15,848 nt of DNA from Nanobdellota archaeon (GCA_023144115.1 JAGLGH010000094.1:1-15848), one strand, 5' to 3'; positions 1-6,416 are shown, numbered from the stretch's first letter. The notes: a model not told the origin generated them from the letters alone. A program made the numbers and translations.

Positions 1-15
1 ATCTCCGCGGGCCCA
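1..15 (+). tRNA. 3' end of a tRNA gene (5' part off-window)
   Basis: The first 15 bases, ATCTCCGCGGGCCCA, read as the end of a tRNA: the last two T-loop bases (AT), the 3' T-stem strand CTCCG, a 7-base 3' acceptor strand CGGGCCC and discriminator A. The matching 5' strands (acceptor GGGCCCG, T-stem CGGAG) would lie left of the window, so the amino acid identity cannot be read. CCA is not encoded. A T-rich stretch follows, as expected after a short archaeal transcript. The call rests on 15 bases, but the order and lengths of the segments fit exactly. Confidence 0.6.
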
Positions 16-22
16 TCTTTTC
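1..22 (+). repeat. Direct repeat, copy 1 (tRNA 3' end plus 7 bp)
   Basis: These 22 bases recur exactly at 105-126. The repeat starts at or before the tRNA T-loop, covers the T-stem and acceptor 3' strands and runs 7 bases past the gene (TCTTTTC). Such a footprint is typical of the crossover site of tyrosine integrases that target tRNA 3' ends. Left of position 1 the extent of identity is unknown. Confidence 0.95.
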
Positions 23-38
23 TTTTGTTTTTTAATGC

Positions 39-69
39 GTGCAGTTACATATGAACTATGTAACTGTAC
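39..69 (+). repeat. 13-bp hairpin between the tRNA-end repeats
   Basis: Arms at 39-51 and 57-69 (GTGCAGTTACATA / TATGTAACTGTAC) pair over 13 positions with one G-U and a 5-nt loop (TGAAC). A second pairing is possible between ATGCGT (35-40) and ACGCAT (90-95), which would enclose the hairpin and about 20 bases after it. No T-run follows, so it does not look like a simple terminator. It could be a folded RNA or part of a small mobile unit. Confidence 0.7.
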
Positions 70-104
70 AGTGGGTGAGTGAGGCGGCTACGCATCACGT
101 GAGT

Positions 105-126
105 ATCTCCGCGGGCCCATCTTTTC
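105..126 (+). repeat. Direct repeat, copy 2 (orphan tRNA 3' end)
   Basis: Exact copy of positions 1-22. Here the tRNA-like end is orphaned: the bases before it do not supply a 5' T-stem (CGGAG), an anticodon arm or a GGGCCCG acceptor strand, so this is not a second tRNA gene. It is best read as the far attachment-site copy of an integration or excision event, with only 82 bp left between the two copies. Confidence 0.9.
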
Positions 127-160
127 ATTCTAAGTAGAAGTTTTTACATTTTTTTATAAA

Positions 161-275
161 ATAGGAGGATGCAAATAGACTTTGGCTTGCTACTTTATCT
201 GATGTCCTTGTTAGATGAGGGTGAACGGAATGAAGTAGAATGAAAGTATAGCATCCCCAAGCGTTTGTGGGTGTA
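161..275 (+). ncRNA. Foldable intergenic region, candidate structured RNA
   Basis: An outer stem GGATGC (167-172) / GCATCC (251-256) encloses a 9-bp stem at 190-198 / 230-238 (CTACTTTAT / ATGAAGTAG, one U-G). Inside it, GA (201-202) faces GA (223-224) next to a U-U, resembling the tandem sheared pairs of a kink-turn, although the flanking helix is imperfect. A short hairpin follows (CCC-CAA / TTG-GGG, 254-271). The region lies between the tRNA-end repeat and the stop of the HD gene. Neither H/ACA nor C/D boxes are convincing, and the strand is uncertain because complementary pairing exists on both. Confidence 0.25.
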
Positions 276-278
276 CCG

Positions 279-836
279 CTACTTCAAAAGCAACATTGCA
301 GCTTCAAATTTTGGTCTAATTATTTCTTTAGAATTATCAAAATGCAGTTGCTTCCATTTTCGTTCTAATTTTTGTCTTACAGACTCTTTTGCTTCACCTT
401 GAGTCTTATCTTCATAAATAAAAGCAGCTTTGAATATTCCAGCAATATTCTCAAAATTACTCAGAATATCAGCTTCTGCAATGATTTTTTCTTCAATGCT
501 GTTTCTCGCATTTTGTTGAGAACTTCTATGATTAAAGATGCACTTTTTAATTAATTCTATCTTTTCATCAGGAAAATGAAACTCTTTTAATTTTTCTTCT
601 GCAATTCTTGCACCAGTAATATGATGATCTTTACGACCATAAATTATTGAGCCAATATCATGCAACCAAGCAGCAATCAAGATGATTTCTTTGTCCCCTC
701 CTAATTCATCAGCCAATTTTTCAGCATGATTAACCATAGAGACCAAATGAAATGGGAAAAGGTCATAGCCATATTTGCTGCTTGGTTTTTTGCATTCGTT
801 CTCAACAAAATCTTTGATATCTTGGATAATATCCAT
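279..836 (-). CDS. HD-domain metal-dependent phosphohydrolase
   Basis: A 185-residue soluble protein of the HD superfamily, which hydrolyses phosphate mono- or diesters (nucleotides, cyclic nucleotides) at a metal centre. The motif order fits: H30 or H37 in the first helix, the HD pair H59-D60 in 'AAWLHDIG', H71/H72 before 'TGARIAEE', H103 in 'CIFNHR' and D123 in 'AEADILSNF'. The last Asp is the usual C-terminal metal ligand. No transmembrane or sensory domain is fused to it, so it is a stand-alone HD protein of the COG1418 type; the substrate cannot be told from sequence. The start is the ATG at 836. A TTTTATTA-like stretch about 30 bases upstream could be its TATA box, and no Shine-Dalgarno sequence is seen. 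Its stop lies at the edge of the foldable region 161-275. Confidence 0.85.
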   Translation of the reverse strand: MDIIQDIKDFVENECKKPSSKYGYDLFPFHLVSMVNHAEKLADELGGDKEIILIAAWLHDIGSIIYGRKDHHITGARIAEEKLKEFHFPDEKIELIKKCIFNHRSSQQNARNSIEEKIIAEADILSNFENIAGIFKAAFIYEDKTQGEAKESVRQKLERKWKQLHFDNSKEIIRPKFEAAMLLLK

Positions 837-1012
837 AAATTAAGCAAAAGATTAGAACTTAATAAAACCATCGAAAGTGCACGCCCACAAATCTCCCTAG
901 TTCTTAAGAAATTTTTGCAAGGCAATTTCCCAATTTTTCCTGTATTTAATTTTACAATATCTTTAGGATGAATATTAGGTTTAAGAGAATTAATGAGTCG
1001 TAGTAAAAAATG
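837..1012 (-). other. Intergenic region with possible gene remnant
   Basis: This is the gap between the HD gene and the Lrp gene. Read on the minus strand, a frame open from a stop near 1015 encodes a basic, plausibly coding stretch (for example 'LKPNIHPKDIVKLNTGKIGK') before running out of frame into the HD gene. No ATG or GTG start or ribosome binding site precedes it, so it may be a decayed gene end or chance. Nothing else is recognisable here apart from the likely HD promoter. Confidence 0.2.
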
Positions 1013-1999
1013 TTATAGGTCTTTAGAAAAAGGGCAATAATTCAATTTATGTTCTTCTGTAATTGTTAATATTTCATAGTCTGAAATTAAGTTTCCCATT
1101 AATTCTTTAAATGATCTTAGTATGTCTAAAAAAGTTTTTTCTTTAAATGATTCTACTTCTATTTCAATATCCCAAGGCCATACACAAGTAATCAAATATA
1201 TTATATTTGGATGTTGCCTGCAGAATATTAAAACTTTATTTTCTTCTTCTTTTGTAAATGTTCTTAGTTTTATTAATGATTTATGATATAAAGAACCAAA
1301 CTTAAAGAAATCTATCCAAGTTCTGTAAGCTTGAATAATCCCACTCTGTTCTAATTTTCTAATTCTTCCTTGTATTGTTTTATAATTCAAATTAAGTTTC
1401 ATTCCAATCTCAGAATTTGTTAACCTCGCATTTTGGTTTATTATTTTTATTATGTTTCTATCAATTTTATCAATATCTAATTTCTCAGGTTCTCCACCAT
1501 AACTTATCTGGACTTCTGTTTTTTTCTCAATTAGATATCCTCTAGGATGATGGTAAGTAGCAACTGATGCTGAAACAATATTATTGTGTAGTTTTCCTGG
1601 AAATTCTTCATAAAGTTTTTTAAAAATATTGTTTAGATGTATAAAATTTCTTGCTACAAATAAAACTTCTAAATCCCATTTCCCGCTTGTACTTATAAAC
1701 CAAATAACATTCTCATGTTGCTTAAAATATTCTATTATCTTCTTATCATCTTCTATTGTAACATTCTCATATCTTATGTATAATCTATAGTAAAGATAAC
1801 CAAATTTTGTAACATCAAAAAAAGTTACATACCCCTTTATTATTCCTTTTTTCTCTAATTGTTTCACTCTATATTTTGTAGTTTGTGGAGAAAGATTTAT
1901 TTTTTTAGCTAGTTTAGTTAAAGGAATTCTTGCATTTAAGTCTAATTCAAATAATATTTGTCTATCTTTTTTATCTAATTGTATTGTATTTTCTGGCAT
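1013..1999 (-). CDS. Tandem (double) Lrp/AsnC-family transcription regulator
   Basis: This 328-residue protein is about twice the usual Lrp length (about 150). It contains two full Lrp units in one chain: winged HTH 1 (about 8-58, 'LDKKDRQILFELDLNARIP'), ligand/oligomerisation domain 1 (about 65-150, with 'STSGKWDLEVLF'), HTH 2 (about 174-225, 'DKIDRNIIKIINQNARLTN') and effector domain 2 (about 232-315, with 'TCVWPWDIEIEV'). Lrp proteins act as dimers or octamers binding DNA and small effectors, often amino acids; a fused pair is in effect a covalent dimer that can recognise an asymmetric site. It starts at the ATG at 1999, with TTTATATATA (2021-2030) and an AGGAATA BRE just upstream, so the mRNA is probably leaderless. 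The gene is divergent from the radical SAM gene, its most likely target besides itself. The effector is unknown. Confidence 0.9.
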   Translation of the reverse strand: MPENTIQLDKKDRQILFELDLNARIPLTKLAKKINLSPQTTKYRVKQLEKKGIIKGYVTFFDVTKFGYLYYRLYIRYENVTIEDDKKIIEYFKQHENVIWFISTSGKWDLEVLFVARNFIHLNNIFKKLYEEFPGKLHNNIVSASVATYHHPRGYLIEKKTEVQISYGGEPEKLDIDKIDRNIIKIINQNARLTNSEIGMKLNLNYKTIQGRIRKLEQSGIIQAYRTWIDFFKFGSLYHKSLIKLRTFTKEEENKVLIFCRQHPNIIYLITCVWPWDIEIEVESFKEKTFLDILRSFKELMGNLISDYEILTITEEHKLNYCPFSKDL

Positions 2000-2020
2000 A
2001 TTTTGATGAATAGTATTAAT

Positions 2021-2037
2021 TATATATAAATATTCCT
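2021..2037 (-). promoter_or_regulatory. BRE/TATA promoter of the double-Lrp gene
   Basis: On the minus strand this reads AGGAATATTTATATATA: a BRE-like AGGAATA followed by a TATA box. The box lies 22-31 bases before the ATG, which puts transcription start at or next to the start codon (leaderless). Confidence 0.6.
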
Positions 2038-2048
2038 ATTTCTAAAGA

Positions 2049-2062
2049 AACCACATGTGTTT
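2049..2062. promoter_or_regulatory. Palindrome between divergent promoters, possible operator
   Basis: AACCACATGTGTTT is a 14-bp imperfect palindrome (perfect core CACATGTG at 2052-2059, one mismatched pair). It sits between the leftward TATA box at 2021-2030 and the rightward one at 2065-2072, where a regulator could control both genes. Binding by the neighbouring Lrp protein is an inference from position. Confidence 0.35.
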
Positions 2063-2064
2063 AT

Positions 2065-2072
2065 TTTAAATA
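2065..2072 (+). promoter_or_regulatory. TATA box for the radical SAM gene
   Basis: TTTAAATA predicts transcription start near 2093-2098 and a 5' leader of about 30 bases before the ATG at 2127. It adjoins the palindrome at 2049-2062. Confidence 0.45.
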
Positions 2073-2126
2073 TCTCCTTCTGTTTGTGATTCATTATTAT
2101 CTAATAGTAAATTAGAATATTGAAAG

Positions 2127-3866
2127 ATGGTAAAAAAAATAAAAGTTGTTTTAGTAAGGTCTCCTCAGCCATACTTAATCACAGATAAAGGAGAGTTATT
2201 CTCAGCAAATAGGTTGTTGACTCCTGAACCAACTCTCCCTTTATTGCATGGTATACTTCAGGATGCGAGTGTGAAAAGTGGCTTAGAAATTAAAGTTATT
2301 CAATTGGATTTAAGGGATTCTAATAGAGGTAGAATTGTTCATGACCATTATGGGGACGTAAAGCTTCCTTATATTGAAAGTGAGTTAAGAAAAATGTGCA
2401 GTGGTGTTTCAATTGATAGTCAAATGGATATACTCGAAGAAGCAGATGTTGTAGGTTTTACTAATAACTTTACTATGGCTAGAAATGTTGTTATGAAAAA
2501 TATCCAAAAAGTTCGAACTTCATTTCCAAATAAAGAAATCTGGATAGGGGGAAGAGATGTTTTCCCAGAATCAATCGCAGAATTGTATGCTGGAGCAGGA
2601 AGTAACATAAATGTTGTTGTATTCGAGGGTCATGTATATAGTTCATTACAGGAATATTTACAGTTTAAGTCAGGAAAAGATGTTAATCTACATGGAATTA
2701 CTATATACGATAAAGAAGGAATTAAAAAAAGATTTCAAAGTATTCCTTTAACAGAACTTGTTAAAAATGATAAATTTCATGTGCCACTTCCAATATTCCC
2801 TGATCCAACTGTGTTATATCGTTTTAATGATTCTGGAGAAGGACCAATTGATGAAGGGCATGGAAGATTTGCTCATATGACTATAGGGATAGGTTGTCCA
2901 CATAAATGCGGATATTGCACAACTGGGTGGCGTGAGAGATATTTAGTAAATAGAGATATTGATTCAGTAAGAGAAGAATTAGATTATTATCAATCTTTAG
3001 GAGTTAAAACCTTAGCTATAATGGATGATAATCTACTCAGTATGGGTCCAGATAAGGTAAACAAAGTGATGAATCTAATAGGTTCCTATGGTTTTAATAT
3101 AGAATATGGAAACGGATTAGAATTAGGACTATTGCATAAATATTGGGATGAAGTGCATCAATCTGTTCTAGGAAATTGCAATGTTCTTTATGCACCATTG
3201 GAAGATTTAACTCAAGAGGTATCATATCGTAAATTAGAACCTATAGGTGATCAACTTAAATTAATGGGAATGATAGTGGATTTCTTTGATAGGAATGCTG
3301 AACAAAAAATAAAATATGTTACAATGGGAGTAATTCTTGGCGTGCCAGGACACACGCATAAAGGATTATACAGTACGCTTCCTCAAAGTGCTGAAAGATT
3401 CTTAGAATTATTTGTTGGGAAAAATGTTGGAACTGCAGTTACAGCTTTTAATTATATGCCTCTGGCAGGCACATCATTTGGAGACAAAGCCCTAAGAAGC
3501 GGAAGACTTGTAACAGATATTGTTAGAGAAAATCCAGAGATAGTTAATTTTGAACTTGTTACGTATGCGCCACTAGGTTTAACTCATAGTGAGGTCTTTA
3601 GAGCTTACAAAAAAGTGATTAATCTTAATCCTGCAGGAAGAGTTAATCTCAAAGGAGAATACATAGGCAGTAAATATGAAGATTTAAAAAGATTTGGTGA
3701 ACGAGCATTACCTGAAAATCAGAGAGATAAACTTCCATCTTATTGGCGGGAATTAGGTAAAGAATTTACTGGGGGTAGAGTTGCTGGAGCAGGATTACAT
3801 TATAAAGCTTTGATGACTCCTGGAATTGCAGAAGAAAATAGAATGAATCTTGAAAAGCAAGACTAA
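2127..3866 (+). CDS. B12-binding-domain-like radical SAM enzyme, unknown substrate
   Basis: A 579-residue cytosolic iron-sulfur enzyme. The radical SAM motif CPHKCGYC (C257, C261, C264) would bind the 4Fe-4S cluster that cleaves S-adenosylmethionine. The N-terminal 180 or so residues look like the Rossmann-type domain of B12-binding radical SAM proteins ('DVVGFTNNFTMARNVV', 'IWIGGRDVFPES', 'VVVFEGHVYSSL'), but the cobalamin-ligating DxHxxG motif is not evident, so cobalamin binding is doubtful. After the cluster motif come 'LAIMDDNLLSM', the usual SAM-core acidic strand, and 'VILGVPGHTHKG'. The C-terminal 100 residues are not recognised. It is monocistronic and divergent from the double-Lrp regulator, suggesting it is switched on or off by a small metabolite. 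It may be a methyltransferase or carbon-skeleton modifying enzyme of lipid or cofactor metabolism; no specific reaction is claimed. Confidence 0.85.
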   Translation: MVKKIKVVLVRSPQPYLITDKGELFSANRLLTPEPTLPLLHGILQDASVKSGLEIKVIQLDLRDSNRGRIVHDHYGDVKLPYIESELRKMCSGVSIDSQMDILEEADVVGFTNNFTMARNVVMKNIQKVRTSFPNKEIWIGGRDVFPESIAELYAGAGSNINVVVFEGHVYSSLQEYLQFKSGKDVNLHGITIYDKEGIKKRFQSIPLTELVKNDKFHVPLPIFPDPTVLYRFNDSGEGPIDEGHGRFAHMTIGIGCPHKCGYCTTGWRERYLVNRDIDSVREELDYYQSLGVKTLAIMDDNLLSMGPDKVNKVMNLIGSYGFNIEYGNGLELGLLHKYWDEVHQSVLGNCNVLYAPLEDLTQEVSYRKLEPIGDQLKLMGMIVDFFDRNAEQKIKYVTMGVILGVPGHTHKGLYSTLPQSAERFLELFVGKNVGTAVTAFNYMPLAGTSFGDKALRSGRLVTDIVRENPEIVNFELVTYAPLGLTHSEVFRAYKKVINLNPAGRVNLKGEYIGSKYEDLKRFGERALPENQRDKLPSYWRELGKEFTGGRVAGAGLHYKALMTPGIAEENRMNLEKQD

Positions 3867-3908
3867 ATATGCTAAGCCTTAATGCGATATATTTATCTTA
3901 ATTAAATT

Positions 3909-4568
3909 TTATCTGAACAACACAGTCCCTACCCTGACCATATTGCTCCCTTCTTCGACAGCCTCAACATAATCATTGCTCATGCCCATTGAAAGTATTG
4001 AAAGATTGTATCTGCTTTTTAATGAATCAAATATTGCCTTCATCTTCCTGAAATATGGCCTAACCAGTTCATGTCCACAGAAAGGAGCCATGCCCATTAT
4101 GCCAATAACTTTTATATTCCTTAATTCCATCTGCTCAAGCCTGGCAAAAAACATGTGAACTGCTGATGGTTCTATACCATATTTCTGATTCTCTTCTGAG
4201 ATATTAATCTGTATAAGGATATCAATTTTCTTATTGATTTTTCCTGCCTCTTTATCTATTAGATTTGCAAGCTTTAGCGAATCAACACTCTGAATTACAT
4301 CAAATAACCTGACTGCCTTCTTTACTTTATTGGATTGCAGATGCCCAATCATATGCCATCTCAATCCCTCATAGAGATCATTCAGAACAAGAATCTTCTG
4401 CTCAGCATCCAGCACACGATTCTCACCAAACACCTTCTGGCCAAGAGATGCAAGCTGCTTTATTATTTCTGCATCTACTGATTTTGTCACAGCAACAAGT
4501 TCTGCTTTTGCTTCTATTATTCCAGAAACCTTGCAAAGGTTTGTCTCAAGCATTTTTATATCTGCCAT
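3909..4568 (-). CDS. yggS: YggS/PROSC-family PLP homeostasis protein
   Basis: A 219-residue single-domain PLP-binding protein with the alanine-racemase-like TIM-barrel fold. The family buffers and delivers pyridoxal 5'-phosphate and has no known catalytic activity. Seen here: the PLP lysine K29 in 'LVAVTKSV', 'FGENRVLDAEQK' (48-58), 'WHMIGHLQSNKVKK' (71-84), 'IQSVDSLKLA', 'GIMGMAPF' and the phosphate-binding end 'SMGMSNDYVEAVEEG' plus 'VRVGTVLF'. Length is normal for the family (about 220-230). Its ATG overlaps the stop of the DUF167 gene by one base (TAATG), so the two are probably translationally coupled. It converges with the radical SAM gene, with about 40 bp between stops. Confidence 0.93.
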   Translation of the reverse strand: MADIKMLETNLCKVSGIIEAKAELVAVTKSVDAEIIKQLASLGQKVFGENRVLDAEQKILVLNDLYEGLRWHMIGHLQSNKVKKAVRLFDVIQSVDSLKLANLIDKEAGKINKKIDILIQINISEENQKYGIEPSAVHMFFARLEQMELRNIKVIGIMGMAPFCGHELVRPYFRKMKAIFDSLKSRYNLSILSMGMSNDYVEAVEEGSNMVRVGTVLFR

Positions 4569-4825
4569 TAGCCTATCCTGAGGGTTTTTCTTCGGATTTT
4601 CATGCCAGATATAATCCTGACATCTTTTTTAAGAAGTTTTGTGAAATATTTAATAATCTCCTTATTAGCTGCGCCTTTCTCTGGATGAGCCTTGACATCA
4701 ACATGATATGCCTGATTATCATTGTCAAAAGCCTTGATTTCTGTCTTAGGAGAATTTGGTTTTACTATGATATTAATTGTTTCCTTGCCAGTTAAGCACA
4801 TCCATTTTTTTACAGCTGCTGCCAT
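4568..4825 (-). CDS. DUF167/YggU-family small protein
   Basis: An 85-residue soluble protein of the YggU/UPF0235 (DUF167) family, whose molecular function is unknown. Family marks visible are 'INIIVKPNSPKTEI', 'YHVDVKAHPEKGAANKEIIKYFTKLL' (the conserved P-x-x-G-x-AN stretch) and 'VRIISGMKIRRKTLRI', the SG-x4-K motif. Length matches the family (80-100). It is the first gene of a two-gene unit with yggS, sharing a TAATG junction. The same two families are neighbours in bacterial yggS-yggT-yggU operons, so the pairing is conserved across domains and suggests a link to PLP or amino-acid stress metabolism. The start is the ATG at 4825 behind a correctly spaced TATA box. Confidence 0.9.
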   Translation of the reverse strand: MAAAVKKWMCLTGKETINIIVKPNSPKTEIKAFDNDNQAYHVDVKAHPEKGAANKEIIKYFTKLLKKDVRIISGMKIRRKTLRIG

Positions 4826-4850
4826 AGTTCAACAAATAGAGACTTTAGGT

Positions 4851-4860
4851 ATATATATTT
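4851..4860 (-). promoter_or_regulatory. TATA box of the yggU-yggS unit
   Basis: Read on the minus strand this is AAATATATAT, 26-35 bases before the ATG at 4825. The spacing implies a leaderless or nearly leaderless mRNA. Confidence 0.5.
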
Positions 4861-4947
4861 TTGCACAGATATGTTAAATATTTTATAGGTAAAATTGAAG
4901 TAAATGTTATATCTTCCTTGTTTCTTCTTCACAGGAGTCACAAAATA

Positions 4948-4961
4948 GAAAGGTTTAGATA
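4948..4961 (+). promoter_or_regulatory. BRE/TATA promoter for the Fis-like gene
   Basis: GAAAGGTTTAGATA joins a purine-rich BRE to a TATA-like box; transcription start is predicted near 4981-4986. The first ATG of that transcript (4989) opens only a short out-of-frame reading frame, while the ATG at 5015 follows a GAGG (5001-5004) with 10-base spacing, favouring 5015. Confidence 0.5.
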
Positions 4962-5014
4962 GTAATTCAGATTTCTGCTTTTACAAAGATGAAATATTTA
5001 GAGGAAAATCAAAA

Positions 5015-5821
5015 ATGCACCACAATCAAGACCTAGAATTAGCAGTTATCAAAGAGATTAATACTTGGAAGATTCAAATGATAGATAAGGATTATTTAAA
5101 CATAGTACAATCTTTGCTGTATGATTTTGGAATTAGAGTAGCTAGAGAACTTTATACAGAAATTCAAAAAATCCCTTATGTAGAGGATATCCTTACAGGT
5201 ATAGATTTCATTACACTCTCATTTCGAGAAGCAACTAAAGAGTTCACAAGAGAATATCTCAGCTCGCAACTTAAAAAAAATAACTTTAATTCTCTGAACA
5301 CAGCAAAAGCAAGTGGTTTAACATATAATAACTTTAAATATCAGCTGACAAAATTTGAGATTAGTATAAAAAAAATTAAAAAATCTTCTCAAGAAATAAA
5401 TTATGAACCAACATTAAGTAATATATTTAACCCTGTTAAAACTGTTGACGAAGTTATTAATTCTTATAAAAGATTTCATAAAGAATGCCTTAATAGTTTT
5501 ATATCATCTAATAAAAAGAAAGTTGCGAATCAATTATTAGAAATTGCAAAAAACCACACCTCTGATTTTAACCAGAACTTTGATTATAATGAATTTAATC
5601 AAAACCATATAGATGGGTTATATTTTCAAAATGATTATTTAGACTTAAATCTTAAAGATGCTAATAAAAAATTCAAAAAGGATTATTTTAGACATATAAC
5701 AAAGAAACATTATAATCTAAATTTAAAATTAGAAACAGAAGCACAAAGTGCAAAGTATAACCAAGCGGAGATATACCCTCTGAGTCAAGAACTAAAACTT
5801 AAATGTATACTTATCGAGTAA
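5015..5821 (+). CDS. Protein with two Fis-like (HTH_8-type) segments
   Basis: A 268-residue soluble protein with no known full-length relative that I recognise. Residues 64-116 resemble the Fis/NtrC C-terminal DNA-binding domain: a helix 'FREATKEFTREYLSSQL' followed by 'NTAKASGLTYNNFKYQLTKF', matching the pattern A-x2-F-x2-EY(I/L) ... A-x2-LG(I/L)-x3-(T/N)(L/F)-x3-L. Residues 207-262 repeat the first helix ('LKDANKKFKKDYF') and align with the rest without the clear HTH signature, so the protein appears to contain a diverged second copy. The linker (about 120-205) is charged and unrecognised. A DNA-binding or regulatory role is inferred. The Fis fold is mainly known from bacteria, so its use here is unusual. 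The gene is AT-rich, rich in Lys and Asn, and has its own promoter. Confidence 0.65.
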   Translation: MHHNQDLELAVIKEINTWKIQMIDKDYLNIVQSLLYDFGIRVARELYTEIQKIPYVEDILTGIDFITLSFREATKEFTREYLSSQLKKNNFNSLNTAKASGLTYNNFKYQLTKFEISIKKIKKSSQEINYEPTLSNIFNPVKTVDEVINSYKRFHKECLNSFISSNKKKVANQLLEIAKNHTSDFNQNFDYNEFNQNHIDGLYFQNDYLDLNLKDANKKFKKDYFRHITKKHYNLNLKLETEAQSAKYNQAEIYPLSQELKLKCILIE

Positions 5822-5878
5822 AAATAAGACAGAAATCTTAAAAGAAACACTTTTCATATAACTAAAATTTCAGTGACA

Positions 5879-5886
5879 TTTATATA
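5879..5886 (+). promoter_or_regulatory. TATA box that decides the start of the secreted-protein gene
   Basis: TTTATATA predicts transcription start at about 5905-5912. An in-frame ATG at 5886 overlaps this box and would be upstream of the transcript, so it cannot be the start; the ATG at 5937 is used instead. Confidence 0.6.
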
Positions 5887-5936
5887 TGATTTCATCTATT
5901 ATAGACTATAAGATAAGAATTAAGGGGGTCATAACA

Positions 5937-6398
5937 ATGGAAAAGAGAAATATAACAAAATTGAGTTTAGCTATATTCTGTCTTTTTTTGACAGCAGGTA
6001 TGGTTGGTACTTTAGCGCTTGCTGATGAGAGAGTATATAATATATATATTGAACCTTATATAATCAGTCTGAATGCAAACAATGATAGCAACGCAAATCC
6101 AGAAACAATGGCAAGCTTTGGATGTTATCTAAAAGGCGCAAGAATCACTGATTCTTATGTTGAATTTGTGATTGGTGAAGATACTGTTGCAACCAGTACT
6201 GATATACGTGTAACACGAACAGGTGGATGTCAGGCATATTTTGATAGGGCAGATATACAAGGATATGCATTAGAGAAAGGTCTTACTGAAGAAGTTGTTG
6301 TAACTGTCAAGGGCAATTATATATATGAACCAATTGGTGGTGGAGGCTCATCTGGTCCTATAGAGTTTACAGGAAATGGTGTTGTCTTTTTCAGGTAA
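5937..6398 (+). CDS. Small secreted protein, function unknown
   Basis: A 153-residue protein beginning with a typical signal peptide: basic 'MEKRNITK', a hydrophobic core (about 9-25) and a likely cleavage after 'TLALA' (residue 29, before DERV). The mature part, about 124 residues, is rich in beta-prone stretches ('VYNIYIEPYIISL', 'SYVEFVIGEDTVA', 'EVVVTVKGNYIY') with two cysteines (C63, C98) that could form a disulfide, and a Gly/Ser linker near 134-140. This suggests a small extracellular beta-sandwich. The start at 5937 is chosen because it has a strong Shine-Dalgarno sequence (GGGGG at 5924-5928) and because the upstream in-frame ATG at 5886 lies in the promoter. A T-rich stretch follows the gene. 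It has no membrane anchor, so it is presumably released or bound to the cell surface. Confidence 0.7.
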   Translation: MEKRNITKLSLAIFCLFLTAGMVGTLALADERVYNIYIEPYIISLNANNDSNANPETMASFGCYLKGARITDSYVEFVIGEDTVATSTDIRVTRTGGCQAYFDRADIQGYALEKGLTEEVVVTVKGNYIYEPIGGGGSSGPIEFTGNGVVFFR

Positions 6399-6416
6399 AC
6401 TACAGAATTCACTTAA

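Noticed and set aside
105..119. A second complete tRNA gene ending at 119
   Set aside because: Only the last 15 bases match; no 5' acceptor strand, D-arm, anticodon arm or 5' T-stem precedes it.
161..275. H/ACA or C/D guide RNA
   Set aside because: No ACA follows the closing stem and no proper pair of C and D boxes is present on either strand.
5886..5936. A longer secreted protein starting at the ATG at 5886
   Set aside because: That ATG overlaps the TATA box; the ATG at 5937 has a strong Shine-Dalgarno sequence and begins a signal peptide.
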